Counted from the stretch's first letter, positions 47,446 to 58,965 are shown. The stretch is 64,000 nucleotides of DNA from Enoplolaimus lenunculus (GCA_030248215.1 JASANG010002318.1:33920-97919), one strand, 5' to 3'. The notes: generated by a model from the sequence alone, not told the origin. Made by a program: numbers and translations.

Positions 47446-47868
47446 TTAAATGCTATAATTTTTGGTTAATTTCCTGTAGTTCGTCGCTGTGTCAATTGAC
47501 AAACTGGAGAAGTTAAAGTTGATAAAATTTGATAAACAGGCAAAATGTGCGTAGTCGAATGTACTATACAACGTGTACAACCTTGTGTGACAGTTGCCAA
47601 TAAGCGGACAATGAAACATTTTGTGACTACTGGCACTAGGGCCAATCATAAACGCTGCATTTCAAATTGATAAACCAGCTAAGTGAGCTTGTGTCTGTAA
47701 GCACTAAAGCACCGAGACCCTCTATATATTCTATCTATTTATCGAATTTTCAGGTGAAACTAACTCAATTGAACGATCAAATTTAAATATGGCTTCGATC
47801 AATTGCACACTGTTAAAATACGCTTTGTAACTATCCGCAAATTTATGCAGTAAACTCTGTGTAAACTA

Positions 47869-48072
47869 CACTGCAAAAAATGGTGAGTCAAATTGACTCT
47901 CTCCGAAATAGGCTCTACGGGACTACACAAACTGCGCCAAATTCGACTCCGACAGAGTGAAATTTGACTCACTAAGTAGCACGCTTGAGGCGGAGTCCAA
48001 TTTGACTCAGATTGTGTAGTCCGTAGAGCCTATTTCAGAGAGAGTCAATTTGACTCACCATTTTTTACAGTG
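47869..48072. mobile_element. Palindromic MITE, GAGTC family, copy 12
   Basis: CACTGCAAAAAATGGTGAG to CATTTTTTACAGTG, flanked by TA on both sides. Confidence 0.85.
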
Positions 48073-48904
48073 TATTATGCTGCATAAGCGAGGGCGTAGC
48101 CATGAATGCGTTTCGAGAGCCTGCGAGGGAACCGCTGTCAAGTATTGTTGGGAACGAACGTAATGAACGATAATTATTTGTACCTTACAATTTAAACGGT
48201 TTTCCCTCGTCTGTCCAAAGCCATCCGAGAGCGATATACGTCCCTAAGTATTCCTAGTTGTATACGTACTTGGTAGTACCTGCATGTTTGGTATAAAAGC
48301 TTAAAGATTATTCACACTGCGAAAATATTTAAAGCCAAGTGATGCAGACAGCGTATTTCTGCGATTTATAGTGTTAAAGAAATATGTTGTGTTATCAAAA
48401 TTTTATTAAGTAAACAATGCTTAAATTCTGACTAATGTTTGTTATATGAACGATTTGCAAATAATCTATACTGTTATCTTTCAAAGCTTTATGCTTGTGT
48501 AGGCCAGTTCTCAATGTTTCGGCTAAGTTTTATAACATGAGCACTCCTTAACATCTACCGATAGTCGCAGTTTCACGTTCATTTTTTAATTTTGATGACC
48601 AACGCCTCTCATTGTTTTGTTGAAATTAGATCTTGCACGAAATTGAAAATATTCCATACGAGAGAAAAGCTTCAAAATCTTGAAATTGCCACAATTTTAA
48701 CAATAGTTTTTATGAAGCGGTGTTGTGTGTTGTCAGAATTTTCATTTCCGCTATGTTTTTGTAAACATACGACACTAAAATATTAAAAATTTGCTTCAAA
48801 AGCTTAAAGTCACAACGGTTAAATATTACACAAAATGTTCGAGATCAAAAGTGAAATGCACCCGCACAATGACTTATGCCATCAACGGAGGTAGATTTTA
48901 ACTA
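48073..48904. other. Gene-free stretch
   Basis: No exon or repeat member is recognised. The frame at 48592-48786 is short and uninformative. Confidence 0.3.
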
Positions 48905-49160
48905 CACTGTAAATTCTAATGAGTTAATTAATAATCAACTCAGACGGAAAGTTGGTTATTTCTGAGTTAATAACAGCAAACTTTAACTCACTCTGAGTTT
49001 CGCTGATTCTGACTCTGAGTTGATTTGATTCTGGGAAAGTTTATTATTTAAATCAGAATGAGTTATATATCAACTCAGAATTATGAGTCCTGATAGCCTA
49101 ACTCAGACTGAGTGATTTAACTCATTCTGAGTTGAAATCAACTCACCGGAATTTACAGTG
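48905..49160. mobile_element. CACTGTAAATT-family MITE, copy 3
   Basis: CACTGTAAATTCTAATGAG to CGGAATTTACAGTG, flanked by TA on both sides, arms of AACTCAGA and GAGTTGA words. Confidence 0.8.
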
Positions 49161-49368
49161 TAGAGCATAACATAGAATCCGATTGCGCATTCCGAAACCT
49201 TTCATGTTCTTTGAAGGGAGTACAATTTTTCATTGGGATTGCAATAGAGTGAGCTTAAGCCTTAGCCTATTGCTTGCATAGGCTTAGACTTAACCGTAGA
49301 CTAAGTTATAGGTTTATTGTTATTCTGAGGCTCAGGTTTAGTTTTGTGTTTAGGCGTGAGAGTATGCT

Positions 49369-49748
49369 TACTGTAGTTACCCGAATAAGGGTGTGGGTAA
49401 TAAGAGTGAGGGGGTCCCCATTTTGAGTCCCAATCAATAGGAGTCCGTATCCCTAATAAGAGTCCGAAAACGGATAGAGTCCCTAAATCCTAATTAGAGT
49501 AAATGAACGTCGGTTATTCCTAATTATAGTGCATAAATGACTCCAGGACCAAATAAAATGGAGTTCGAATCTTTAAGGCGTACTTAAATTTTGAAAGTAT
49601 ATTCACAAGTATAACCTTACATGATCGCTCAAGCTATTGATGCTAGACAAATAAACGTTTAATTTAACGGATAACCGAATAACAAGGGGGTACCGTCTGC
49701 AGAGGCCAAATAAATATCAGTCCCCCTCTTATTCGGGTCACTATAGTA
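49369..49748. mobile_element. TACTGTAGTGACCCG-family element
   Basis: TTACTGTAGTTACCCGAATA to ATTCGGGTCACTATAGTA, about 380 bp, with a deletion in the right-central part. Confidence 0.75.
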
Positions 49749-49923
49749 CTACTGTAACGCCACTCAAACCACACCCTTTGATGTTCGAAGCATTACAATA
49801 CAAAAAAGACCATGTTATGGGGGTGGCATACTGTACGTTTTAGGATGCAGCTTGAGGTGAAAAATCTGGAGCTAAACTTTAGGCCAGGAAATGTTTACAA
49901 CTTTTATCAAAATACATGAAATG

Positions 49924-50008
49924 GCCCATGTATAGAAAAGGGCCAGAACGTTTTCCGGCGGCACTGTAATAGAGTCCCCTTAAAGATAGTAAACTGAAAA
50001 TTTTTCGC
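49924..50008. mobile_element. Left part of a GGCCCATGTA-family MITE
   Basis: GGCCCATGTATAGAAAAGGG through TTTTCGC, broken by the TTAA element that follows. The right end of this copy was not found. Confidence 0.5.
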
Positions 50009-50279
50009 TTAACCCTTTCTCACATGAATATTTTCTATTTCCCCTGAGATATACTTTTATGCTAGGATTCGAACTCCAGTGACTGGAGTGGGAGGCGTAT
50101 ACCATCACCACTCAGCTATAGGAGCTTGACGCTCGAGCCCGAGGGGGCTCTCACGTGTTGTGGTGATTTAGTACTATGTATACGTGTTGCAATAGTTAAA
50201 CACGGTGCGATAGATATTATTTAACGTATATACACTGCGCTGAGTTGCCTATAGGCAGCTCAATGTGAGAAGGAGTTAA
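50009..50279 (-). mobile_element. TTAA-flanked tRNA-Gly-like MITE, single-unit copy
   Basis: TTAA plus CCCTTTCTCACATGAAT at the left and AATGTGAGAAGGAG plus TTAA at the right. Reading the minus strand it holds TATAGCTGAGTGGTG (A box), CGCCTCCCACTCCAGTCAC and GGAGTTCGAATCC (B box). 271 bp with one unit: the basic form of the element at 34644. Confidence 0.8.
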
Positions 50280-50318
50280 GCTTTATCCACAGAAATTCTT
50301 CGGAGCAACTCATGCGGG

Positions 50319-50957
50319 GTTCACGTTATAACTGGGGCAGCCTGGAACACGTTTTGTCCCTATGACTATAGCTGGTAACATTTTGTCTGACCGTTTATCC
50401 GCTATGAGATTCAAAAAATTTGAATTGTCTGCTATCCTGATGTGATATCTACTGTTTGTACTGCAATATCATATGATATTCCAAATATTGTCTGCGAGTA
50501 TCATATGATATGTTTGAAAATGTCTGCAAAGTTGTGGTAAACTAGCTTGATTGTCCTGTTGAATATCATATGATACTAAAATATCAAATTTGAATTATTT
50601 GTACTTAGGAATATATTTTGGGAAAAACTTAGCGAGAAACAGAAACGTAGAAGCTAATTCAACTTGCTAAATCATTTAATGCTGCATTATCCGACTTTTT
50701 ACTGTTTTATTTAGCGTGCATAAATTCCATTGTCCTGTATAAATATCATATGATATTCGCATAAATGTCCCGCAGTATCATATGACAAACGGTTATTTGT
50801 ATACGATGATCGCTTGACATCAGTGATTTGTAAGCCAATGTCATATATACATTCACATTTTGTCTACATAACCGCTATTGGGATCACAAAACTTTATGTT
50901 GACGTCGAATCAATTTGAACAAAACGTGTTCCAAGCTGCCCCAGTTATAACATGAAC
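50319..50957. mobile_element. Inverted-repeat element with GTTCACGTTATAAC ends and palindromes
   Basis: GTTCACGTTATAACTGGGGC through ACGTTTTGT at the left and ACAAAACGTGTTCC through CAGTTATAACATGAAC at the right form about 40-bp inverted ends. Inside, the palindrome ATATCATATGATAT or close variants occur five times (near 50465, 50498, 50563, 50741 and 50776). No open frame. A right-end relic is at 19371-19575. Confidence 0.7.
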
Positions 50958-51002
50958 GCCGCAGTCAGTTCTGCCCAAAACAAACACTATAAATGAGGAG
51001 TG

Positions 51003-51123
51003 TTGAATTTAACTAACATGGGATAAATTAAAAAATAACAATCCATAACGGAATAACAGGAACAACCCTCTGGAGAGGCAAAATATATATCTAATCCCCT
51101 CTCTTGTTTTGGTCACTATAGTA
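51003..51123. repeat. Right-end fragment of the TACTGTAGTGACCCG family
   Basis: AACAATCCATAACGGAATAA, CTCTGGAGAGGC, then TTTGGTCACTATAGTA, which is only the last 120 bp of the element. Confidence 0.55.
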
Positions 51124-51223
51124 TGTTAGCAATTGACACGACTAAATTTGCATGCATTATAGGCTCATTAATACGGTCAAAAACTTGACGCAAAGTTAAA
51201 CAAGTATTATCTAAACATTGAAA

Positions 51224-51760
51224 ATGCGTTCACAATTGTCAACCGTGTTCGTTGTAGTACTCAGCGTTTTTTTACTGTATTTCGCAACGACGAGGATCTG
51301 CCATGCAGAAGAAACACCCAAACCAAGTTTACTCAGTTCGTTGATGTCTCGAAAAGCGTCGAGTTCAAAATCGAAACAGCTTCAACTACAAAATTTTAAT
51401 TATCGCGACGACGAGAACGATGCGACTGAGTTCACATGCCATTGTGAAAACGATGACGAATGTGACGAAAACAATCAATGCAAAGGTCGATACTGTATCA
51501 AACGGGCAATGATTGTACTACTTGCCGGCAAACGAACGCATACAGAATCAAAATATTGCGCTGACAATTGTCCAGAAGAAATTGATCTCGATAACTGTCC
51601 TGGATGTCAAGCGATTACAATGGCGAATGACGAATCAAAGTTACACGAACGCGCATATATTCACGCATGTGCGTGCCGATCGGTAGGTGAATTTGTTCTG
51701 CGCTACGCAACTGCACTACAACCGTTTCTGGTCATGGTAATGAAAGAGGCCTGCCTCTAG
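51224..51760 (+). CDS. Cysteine-rich secreted or receptor ectodomain, first exon
   Basis: ATG at 51224 begins a signal peptide (LSTVFVVVLSVFLLYFA then HAEE). After a Ser/Lys-rich spacer comes a cysteine module: CHCENDDECDENNQC, GRYC, YCADNC, NCPGC and HACAC. The first part matches the C-x-C, C, C, GxC order of the activin/TGF-beta type I receptor ectodomain (three-finger fold), and HACAC sits where the late CC of that fold occurs. A strong donor (ATCG|GTAGGT, exon end 51682) cuts just before the expected last cysteines, so the residues from VGEF to the TAG at 51760 are probably intron. No membrane or kinase exon was found downstream in the window. The call as a receptor is an inference; a secreted Ly6-type protein is the alternative. 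Confidence 0.6.
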   Translation: MRSQLSTVFVVVLSVFLLYFATTRICHAEETPKPSLLSSLMSRKASSSKSKQLQLQNFNYRDDENDATEFTCHCENDDECDENNQCKGRYCIKRAMIVLLAGKRTHTESKYCADNCPEEIDLDNCPGCQAITMANDESKLHERAYIHACACRSVGEFVLRYATALQPFLVMVMKEACL

Positions 51761-51774
51761 ACGACACTTCGTGA

Positions 51775-52024
51775 GGTCCATGTATAGAACAAGGCCGGAA
51801 CACTAGTATAAGCATATTATTAAGCCTAAGCCTAAGCCTAAGCCTAAGCGTATGGATGAGCCTATTCCTAAACCTAAGCCTAAGCCTAAGCCTAAGCGTA
51901 TAGATGAGCCTATTCCTAAACCTAAGCCTAAGCCTAAGCAAAAAAAATTAGTCTATAGCTTTAAAACTCAGACTCTATTATAGCCCCTCCGGTAAACGAT
52001 CCGGCCCTGTTCTATACATGGGCT
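51775..52024. mobile_element. GGCCCATGTA-family MITE with perfect 8-bp duplication
   Basis: GGTCCATGTATAGAACAAGG and CCCTGTTCTATACATGGGCT are inverted ends, with CTTCGTGA repeated exactly at 51767-51774 and 52025-52032. The core is four to five GCCTAA hexamers, then GTATGGATGAGCCTATTCC, twice over: the same unit as the 1.4-kb array at 46040. Confidence 0.9.
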
Positions 52025-52345
52025 CTTCGTGAAGTGTCATAGTCTCTGTCTTTTAAAGCCACATCTTCCCACCGCTCGGTATGTGAATTTGTTCATCGAC
52101 GCAATTGAATTACAAACATTTGGGTCCATGTGTGAGGGGATTGCCCACTGGGATACTGCAATTCCAAAACACAGACAACGTGGGAGATTGATACACTTAA
52201 ACACTGCAAGTCTCGAAGTAGACGATGCCGATATAATTAATATGGGCCTACATTTACGGCTGGTTCTTTAACAACAATAACCGCTAGTGGTCAATAGGAT
52301 AGATGGCTCCAAAGTTCTGTAGGCAGGAAAAGTGTTGCTAAATTT

Positions 52346-52793
52346 AATTTTGCCAGACATTTTTGTCAATCGTAGCATAGGTTTTGTAAAAAGGATAAAC
52401 CAATTCAATGTATATATAATATTCCAATTTTAACCCTTTCTCACATGAATATTTTCTATTTCCCCGGAGACCTACTTTTATGCTAGGATTCGAACTCCAG
52501 TGACTGAAGTTGGAGGCGTATACCATCATCACTCAGCTATAGGAGCTTGACACTCGAACCCGAGGGGGCTCTCACGTCTTGTGGTGTTTAGTACTATGTA
52601 TACGTGTTGCAATTGATAAACACGGTGCGATATATACTATTTAACGTATATACACTGCGCTTAGTTGTCTACAGGCAACTCAATCGAGAAGGGGTTAATT
52701 TTGCCAGACATTTTCGTCAATCGTAGCATAGGTTTTGTAAAAAGGATAATATAACTAAACCAATTCAATGTATATAATATTCCAATTTTAAGT
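52346..52793. repeat. Direct repeats of about 90 bp around a TTAA element
   Basis: TTTGCCAGACATTTTTGTC through ATATTCCAATTTTAA at 52346-52433 is repeated at 52697-52793 with few changes, including GTAGCATAGGTTTTGTAAAA. The tRNA-Gly-like TTAA element lies exactly between the two copies. Confidence 0.8.
52430..52698 (-). mobile_element. TTAA-flanked tRNA-Gly-like MITE, third copy
   Basis: TTAA plus CCCTTTCTCACATGAAT to GAGAAGGGG plus TTAA. Same structure as 50009-50279, with small changes in the A box (CTGAGTGATG) and anticodon arm (CGCCTCCAACTTCAG). Confidence 0.75.
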
Positions 52794-53190
52794 TTAGAAA
52801 AAGATGTAGCTAAACGCAGGGGTTGGCAGACCATGGCTTTGGCTCAGACACTTTAGTTTGGTAAAGGAAATCACGGTATGTGGCTTGTATCGGAAATTCA
52901 GTCCTCTCAGAATTATGAGTTGTCTTTTGTTCTGCTGGATACAGATACCTAGAGGTAAAATATGTAGTACTCCATGCAGTTTTCGGCATGTTTTGCTATC
53001 CGTCTGTTCCCAGATTTCTCGATTGATTTTTGACAATTTGTTTTCGGGTCCATGTAAATTGTAAGGGCATGCCCGCTAAGCCTATAAATACCTACAACAA
53101 AACCTAAGTATACATAAACCAAAGCATAACTACAAATACATGCCTAATGGTAATCTTGACCTGAGCCTATTAAAGACTATATCCTTTCAG

Positions 53191-53385
53191 TCTCGAAGTC
53201 CACCAGTCCTCTTGTCGCAACATCGGCAGACCCCTATAAAATTAACATCGGCACGTTTCGTTTTAGAATTTATGCAACGGTGGTCTATCGACAAAGCTTT
53301 TATCGAAAACGTGGATGATTTTAACCGTCACATGCGTTATATTCAGAACAGTTTTGATTTTGTAACATCAGAAACTTTAAAATAA
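53191..53385 (+). CDS. Possible terminal exon
   Basis: A good acceptor (ATATCCTTTCAG) opens a frame of 64 codons with charged, helix-like wording (RFVLEFMQRWSIDKAFIENV, FNRHMRYIQNSFDFV) ending in TAA at 53383-53385. It reads more like protein than its neighbours. It could be the last exon of a plus-strand gene, perhaps the one starting at 51224, but I recognise no family and the connection is not shown. Confidence 0.3.
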   Translation, partial: SRSPPVLLSQHRQTPIKLTSARFVLEFMQRWSIDKAFIENVDDFNRHMRYIQNSFDFVTSETLK

Positions 53386-53435
53386 GTTTAATGATCATTA
53401 CCAAAATACAGCTTGTAAATGTCAGGGTGCAACTA

Positions 53436-53886
53436 TACTGTAGTGACCCGAATAAGAGGGGGGGACTGATATTTATTTGGCCTGTCAAGAACGTACTCCC
53501 CTTGTTATTCGGTTACGGACTGTTAGTTATTTTCAACCAGCCCTCCGCCACCCTTCCTTACTGATATGTCCAGTGTTGCAACTATCCGTTGAATTATACG
53601 TTTATTTGTCTAGTGTCAATTGCTTGAGCGATAGTACAAGGTTGTACTTAGGAATGTACTTTCAAAATTTAAGTAAGCTTTAAAGTTTCAAACTCAAATT
53701 AATTGGTCCTGGAGTCATTTATGCGCTACAATTAGGGTTAATTGACATTTATGGACTCTAATTACGGTTTAGGGACTCTATGCGCTTACGGACGCTTATT
53801 AGAGATACAGACAGACTCCAATTGATTCGGACTCAAAATGGGGACCCCTCTGTTACCCCTCCTCTCTTATTCGGGTCAATACAGTA
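53436..53886. mobile_element. TACTGTAGTGACCCG-family element, longest copy
   Basis: TACTGTAGTGACCCGAATAA to TTATTCGGGTCAATACAGTA, 451 bp, reverse in internal order to the copy at 7825. It is the best copy for a consensus. Confidence 0.8.
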
Positions 53887-54505
53887 AGCGAAAACTAACA
53901 GAGTCGGAGGACAACAAACTTTGTCAGACTGGGCGCCAGAAAAAAGAATAGGTAGTTAAAATGGTTTTGCAATTTCTATTTTTAACAGTAAAAAATCACA
54001 GCCATTAATATTACACAAACTACCCCAAAGTAGACACAAGTCACTTAAAAACAAGGAAACTTTAGCGACCGAAATTGCCAAAAATGCCGGCAAAATTTTT
54101 ACCTGAACTGGAAGTAGACTTCTTGCCACAGAACCATGCTCTTTTGATAAAAATATGATTGTAGATTGTTTATGTGAAACAAACAAAACGATTCTCCTGG
54201 AACTTTCTATCTAAAATAAAAAAATAAACTTTATTTTTTCGTTCTTATAAGCATAGTAGAAAGGTAAAGTGGTTGTATAGGATATAACACAAAAGCAGGC
54301 GCTCGCGTAGGCAAATTAAAAGTTTAGTATGAACAACTATTAGATACAAATAGTATACGAGCAAAACCAGCACAGTGGGCCTATATACGATACAAAAATT
54401 TGTACCAGGTTGAAAAAGATGGACTCTGTGCTTATAAGTTTCCAAAATAAAACACACTGAAATGGTCAACACTACCCATGCAACTATGGGGCTATAACCA
54501 TGCTA

Positions 54506-54758
54506 CACTGTAAATTCCAATGAGTTGATTAATCAATTCAGCTAGCGAGTTGGTTATTTCTGAATTAATATCAGTAAACATTAACTCACTCTCCAGTTGA
54601 TTTGATTCGGAATCTGAGTTGAGTTGACTCTGGGTGGGTTGGTTAATTAACTCAGAATGAATTGAATCAACTCAAAATTCCGAGTTCTGATAGTCCTAAC
54701 TCAGACTGAGTGATTCAACTCATCCTGACTTAAAATCAACTCACTGAAATTTACAGCG
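54506..54758. mobile_element. CACTGTAAATT-family MITE, copy 4
   Basis: CACTGTAAATTCCAATGAG to TGAAATTTACAGCG, flanked by TA on both sides. Confidence 0.8.
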
Positions 54759-55379
54759 TAACGATACAAGCAGGAGGCAATGACTTGCTGATGGAAACAG
54801 AGAATGTATTTTGTCCCTAGTTGTAGCTGCCAGAATGTAACCTGATATTCGTTTCCGTTCCCGGTAAAAGTCGGTATCCGTTGTCGTCTCCATTATAGAA
54901 ATAACGGAATTTCTGTTATTTTTACGTTCAAATCACTTATGAATATGAAACTTAGACTTCAATTTCTCCTTTCAGTTTCTTTATTTTGATCACTATGCGT
55001 TTATGTTTACCCTGGTAGCTACAAACTGCTCACTTCTCCATTGTTTGTTAACAGTCTCGCTGTGCTGCATTAATCAGTCCAGTGTCTGAAAAGATGCCTA
55101 AAATCAATATTTAAAATCCCGAACGCAAAACAGAGTAGGAATGCAGCCTACGCAAACCAGCGATCAAAACACGTCTAATTACGTATAAATTTGCACAATA
55201 AACAGTGGCGTAGCCAGGAGCGCTTCAGGTGTCACCTGAATCCAGTTTGGTACTTTCGTGGCAATGACTGCTTAGTGCTTACCCATTGTGAAAGTGTAGG
55301 CACAACTCGTAGCTATCACAAACAAACAAAACTCAAACGTGTGGCCCGCATGTACTGAAGAGGTCCTTCCCAAAATTCG

Positions 55380-55980
55380 CGGATATTATACAAGAGAAAT
55401 TGGGATATTATCCGAGAAATTGGGATTTTGGTTAATTTGGGTATTAGCCGGGAAATTGGGATTATGGTCGCAGCATTTTTCGCTCGGGGTTTCTTGAAAT
55501 AAGAATATTACCCGGGAAACTGGGATTTTTCGAATTCGGATATTACAAGTGAAACTTGGAATTTGGGTGAGGCCTTTTCGCTCGGGATTTTGGGAAATAG
55601 GGATATTGCCCGGGAAATTGGAAGTCTGGGTGTAGCCTTTTTCGCTCTGGATTTTGGGAAATTGGGATTACCCGTGAAATTGGGATTTTGGGAAATTCAA
55701 ATATTAACCGGGAAATTGCGATTTTGGGCGCAGCCTTTCACGCTCGGGATTTCGAGAAACTAGGATTTTGGGAAATTGGGATATTGCCCAGGAAATTGGG
55801 ATAGTGGGAAATTAAGATATTACCCGGAAAATTGTTATTTTTGGCACAGCATTTTTCGCTCGGGATTTTGAGAAATTGGGATATTACCCGGAAAATTGGG
55901 ATTTTGGCGCAGCCTTTTTTGCTCGGTATTTTGAGATTTTGGGAAATTGGGATTTTGGGAGAATAAAATTTTGGTAACCC
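55380..55980. repeat. Degenerate GGGAAATTGGGATATT repeat
   Basis: Irregular units of about 60 bp: GGGAAATTGGGATATTA, CCCGGGAAATTGGGATTTTG, then GCAGCCTTTTTCGCTCGG. It is diverged, so older than the other arrays. Weak traces recur at 57010-57110. Confidence 0.8.
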
Positions 55981-56153
55981 CATTGTCCGTTGTATGTACT
56001 AATTTAACACATGTTAACAATAATTTTATTTTACGTTGCTCATATTGTTTGAATGATATATTGAGTTTCCGTTGAAAAATCAGACTATGCCCTCGGAAAC
56101 CAATTCCTTGCAATGCCCTGGTCTTAATACACTCTTTCTGGTATTATCATTAT

Positions 56154-56334
56154 GGCCCATGTATAGAGCAGGGCCCGAAAGTTTTCCGGCCGGACTGTAT
56201 TAATAGAGTAAACTTAAGCTTTAGACTATTTTTTTGCATAGGCTAAGGCTTAGGTATAGACTCATGCTTACGCTTAGGCTAGGAATATGTTTATTGTTTA
56301 TACCACTGTTCCGGACCTTTTCTATACATTGGCC
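56154..56334. mobile_element. GGCCCATGTA-family MITE
   Basis: GGCCCATGTATAGAGCAGGG to TTTTCTATACATTGGCC. Flanks ATCATTAT and ATAATAAT agree at six of eight positions. Confidence 0.75.
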
Positions 56335-57596
56335 ATAATAATTAAGGGTTAGCTGTTTGAAAATGTATTTGATGGACAATAACAGGGTTTAATACAATTT
56401 TAACATATACATAAATTTCCTAGTGTGTCGGGGGGGAAGGGGTTGGAGAGAAACAACCCCTTTGAGAACATAAAAAGACAATTTCCAAGATAAAACCTTC
56501 CGTTTTCCATATAGACAACTTTTCAAGCTACGTTCCCACGGGGTTGTCGCCACCCTGAACCCACCGCAAATTTGTGAGTCCCCAAGCAGGATGGGGAGGC
56601 AAAAAATTTTGCTCAAACAATGAACTGCTTTGTGTGAGGGTTTAGGGGTCGACAGCCCCTTTGAAAACACAATTGAAGAAAATGATTTATGTAAGCTAGT
56701 TTCTCAAGTGCGGGGGAGTCAAATGTGCCAATTTCGTTACAAAGGGGCTGAGCCCCCCTGCTTCCGTCTGCCTAGGGATCCGTCAAGCCTACGCCCGAAC
56801 CTATACACCTTAACATTTATAAGGATATTTGAATTTCACAAGTAAAATTGGCATATAACCCATGATATTGCTTAGAACTTGGGAGATAAGCATATAAGTA
56901 GGCTTACGTTAAGCCTAACCTAACTGCTAACCAAAATTCCTGAATAGCCTAAGCTTAAAGACTGAGACTAAGCCTAAACAGGACCCTGAACCTAAGCCTC
57001 AGCATATTCCGGTTTTCCCAGTATATATATTTGGATTTAACAAGGAAAATTGGGATAGTAGGATATTGCTATTACTGGAAATTGTGATATTACCTGCGCG
57101 AAATTGGGAGGGACCTGTTCAATATATTAGCCAGTTTTATAATCAAAATCAATGATTAAAAATATATCTATACCAAAATGTTTTAAGTTTTTCTGTGATA
57201 GCAATTAGTGGCCGGCTAACAAACCAATACCTTTGGCCCAGGTGGTATTTTCTCACCGGAATTTTCAATATTTAATTTTTTTCATTTGAAAATTTAAAAA
57301 AATTCAAACTTGTTTGTTCTAAATTGTCTGAGCGTGTATTGCCAAAAACTTCAATTAATGCCATACTTCATAATTTATCATACGTTTCCGCCTGAAATTC
57401 CCGGCCTCTATACGGAAACTCACAGCGATTTCTTCAACAAACGAATATTCGGCTACACCCTGCACTTGCGGTTTCGATTTCGACAGTTGTTATTCCCTTA
57501 CCGGTTATATACAGAAAGGTTAATTAAACCTTCACATTTTGTATATACCAGGCAAGCAACTCATTTACTTTTTGGCACTAAAGTTTTGGTACTATT
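56335..57596. other. Gene-free stretch
   Basis: It holds G-rich inverted pieces (GGGGGGGAAGGGGTTGG near 56430 and GGGGCTGAGCCCCCC near 56745) that look like an old element, and CCTAAGC remnants at 56900-57005. The 113-codon frame at 57310-57651 runs into the next tandem array and is not supported as a gene. Confidence 0.35.
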
Positions 57597-58497
57597 GTCG
57601 AACAAAAATGCCGAGATATTTAAAAAATATTTATCTAAAACCAAAATTTAAGACGTAGAACAAAAATGCCGAGATATTTGAAAAATATTTATCTAAAACC
57701 AAAATTTAAGACGTCGAACAAAAATGCCGAGTATTTGAAAATATTGATCTAAACCCAACATATAAGACGTCGAACAACAAAGCCGAGATATTTGAAAAAT
57801 ATGCATCTACATACCTGGCTGACAGAGTACAATCCTAGGTATGGCTCCGGAACGGAGAAAATGACCCGAGATATTTGAAAAATTTTTGCCAAAGGACTAA
57901 AATTTAAGACGTTAGCGAAAATTTCCGAGATTTTAAGAAAATGATATGATTGTAAGTTTCACCAAAATTTAAGATTGTCGAACAAAAATGCCGAGATATT
58001 TAAAAAATATTTATCTAAAACCAAAATTTAAGACGTAGAACAAAAATGCCGAGATATTTGAAAAATATTTATCTAAAACCAAAATTTAAGACGTCGAACA
58101 AAAATGCCGAGATATTTGAAAAATATTTATCTAAAACCAAAATTTAAGACGTCGAACAAAAATGCCGAGATATTTGAAAAATATTTATCTAAAACCAAAA
58201 TTTAAGACGTCGAACAAAAATGCCGAGATATTTGAAAAATATTTATCTAAAACCAAAATTTAAGACGTCGAACAAAAATGCCGAGATATTTGAAAAATAT
58301 TTATCTAAAACCAAAATTTAAGACGTCGAACAAAAATGCCGAGATATTTGAAAAATATTTATCTAAAACCAAAATTTAAGAAGTCGAACAAAAATGCCGA
58401 GATATTTCAAAAATATTTATCTAAAACCAAAATTTAAGACGTCGAACAAAAATGCCGAGATATTTGAAAAATATTTATCTAAAACCAAAATTTAAGA
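57597..58497. repeat. 58-bp tandem array, about 15 units
   Basis: Unit: GTCGAACAAAAATGCCGAGA, TATTTGAAAAATATTTATCT, AAAACCAAAATTTAAGAC. Units from 57970 to 58497 are almost identical at exact 58-bp spacing; those at 57720-57960 are diverged. A 20-base AT palindrome-like stretch recurs in every unit. Confidence 0.95.
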
Positions 58498-58965
58498 CAA
58501 TACTTTATAATTTCGTGACATCTCCGGCTCGGCAGGTTTTTTGACCTCCGACTTCTGTTTAGTCTCAGTTGTTTTTCACTTTCGGTTGCACACTGCTGGT
58601 TAATAAAATATGACAGCTGCAATATAACCGCAATACTACAGTGTGTTTTGCCTTGAAAAATTACAAGACAATCTTGCATATATCTCATTGATTCACTTTA
58701 TATACATATGCATAACCAATTTAAAACGCTGAATGGTATAATGCGCAAACCATACTATCTTATCAATGTAATAATATTGAAAATTATGCTATCAAATTCA
58801 AAGATATAATTTGCTAATCTCATACCTTAGTTAAACTTTAAGCTATAGTCACTATTTCTAGCCCCCGTATTCTTCCACTGTTTTAGTTTTCCAATCAAAT
58901 CATTATAACAGTGTGGCTATTTATCGAATCTGTACAGCGTATTATAAATGTTAGTAGATAAAAAA
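58498..58965. other. Gene-free stretch
   Basis: Begins with a CACTTTCGGTTGCACACTG hairpin-family relic (about 58515-58605), then plain AT-rich DNA. Confidence 0.3.

Noticed and set aside
46003-47449. Open frames of 227, 469 and 430 codons with KPKRTNEHIP or LSLSVRMSIF repeats
   Set aside because: They are the GCCTAA minisatellite translated; both strands are open at once.
51683-51760. The last 25 codons (VGEF to CL) of the cysteine-rich frame
   Set aside because: They follow a strong GTAGGT donor and lack the expected final cysteines, so they are probably intron; kept in the span only because no next exon was found.
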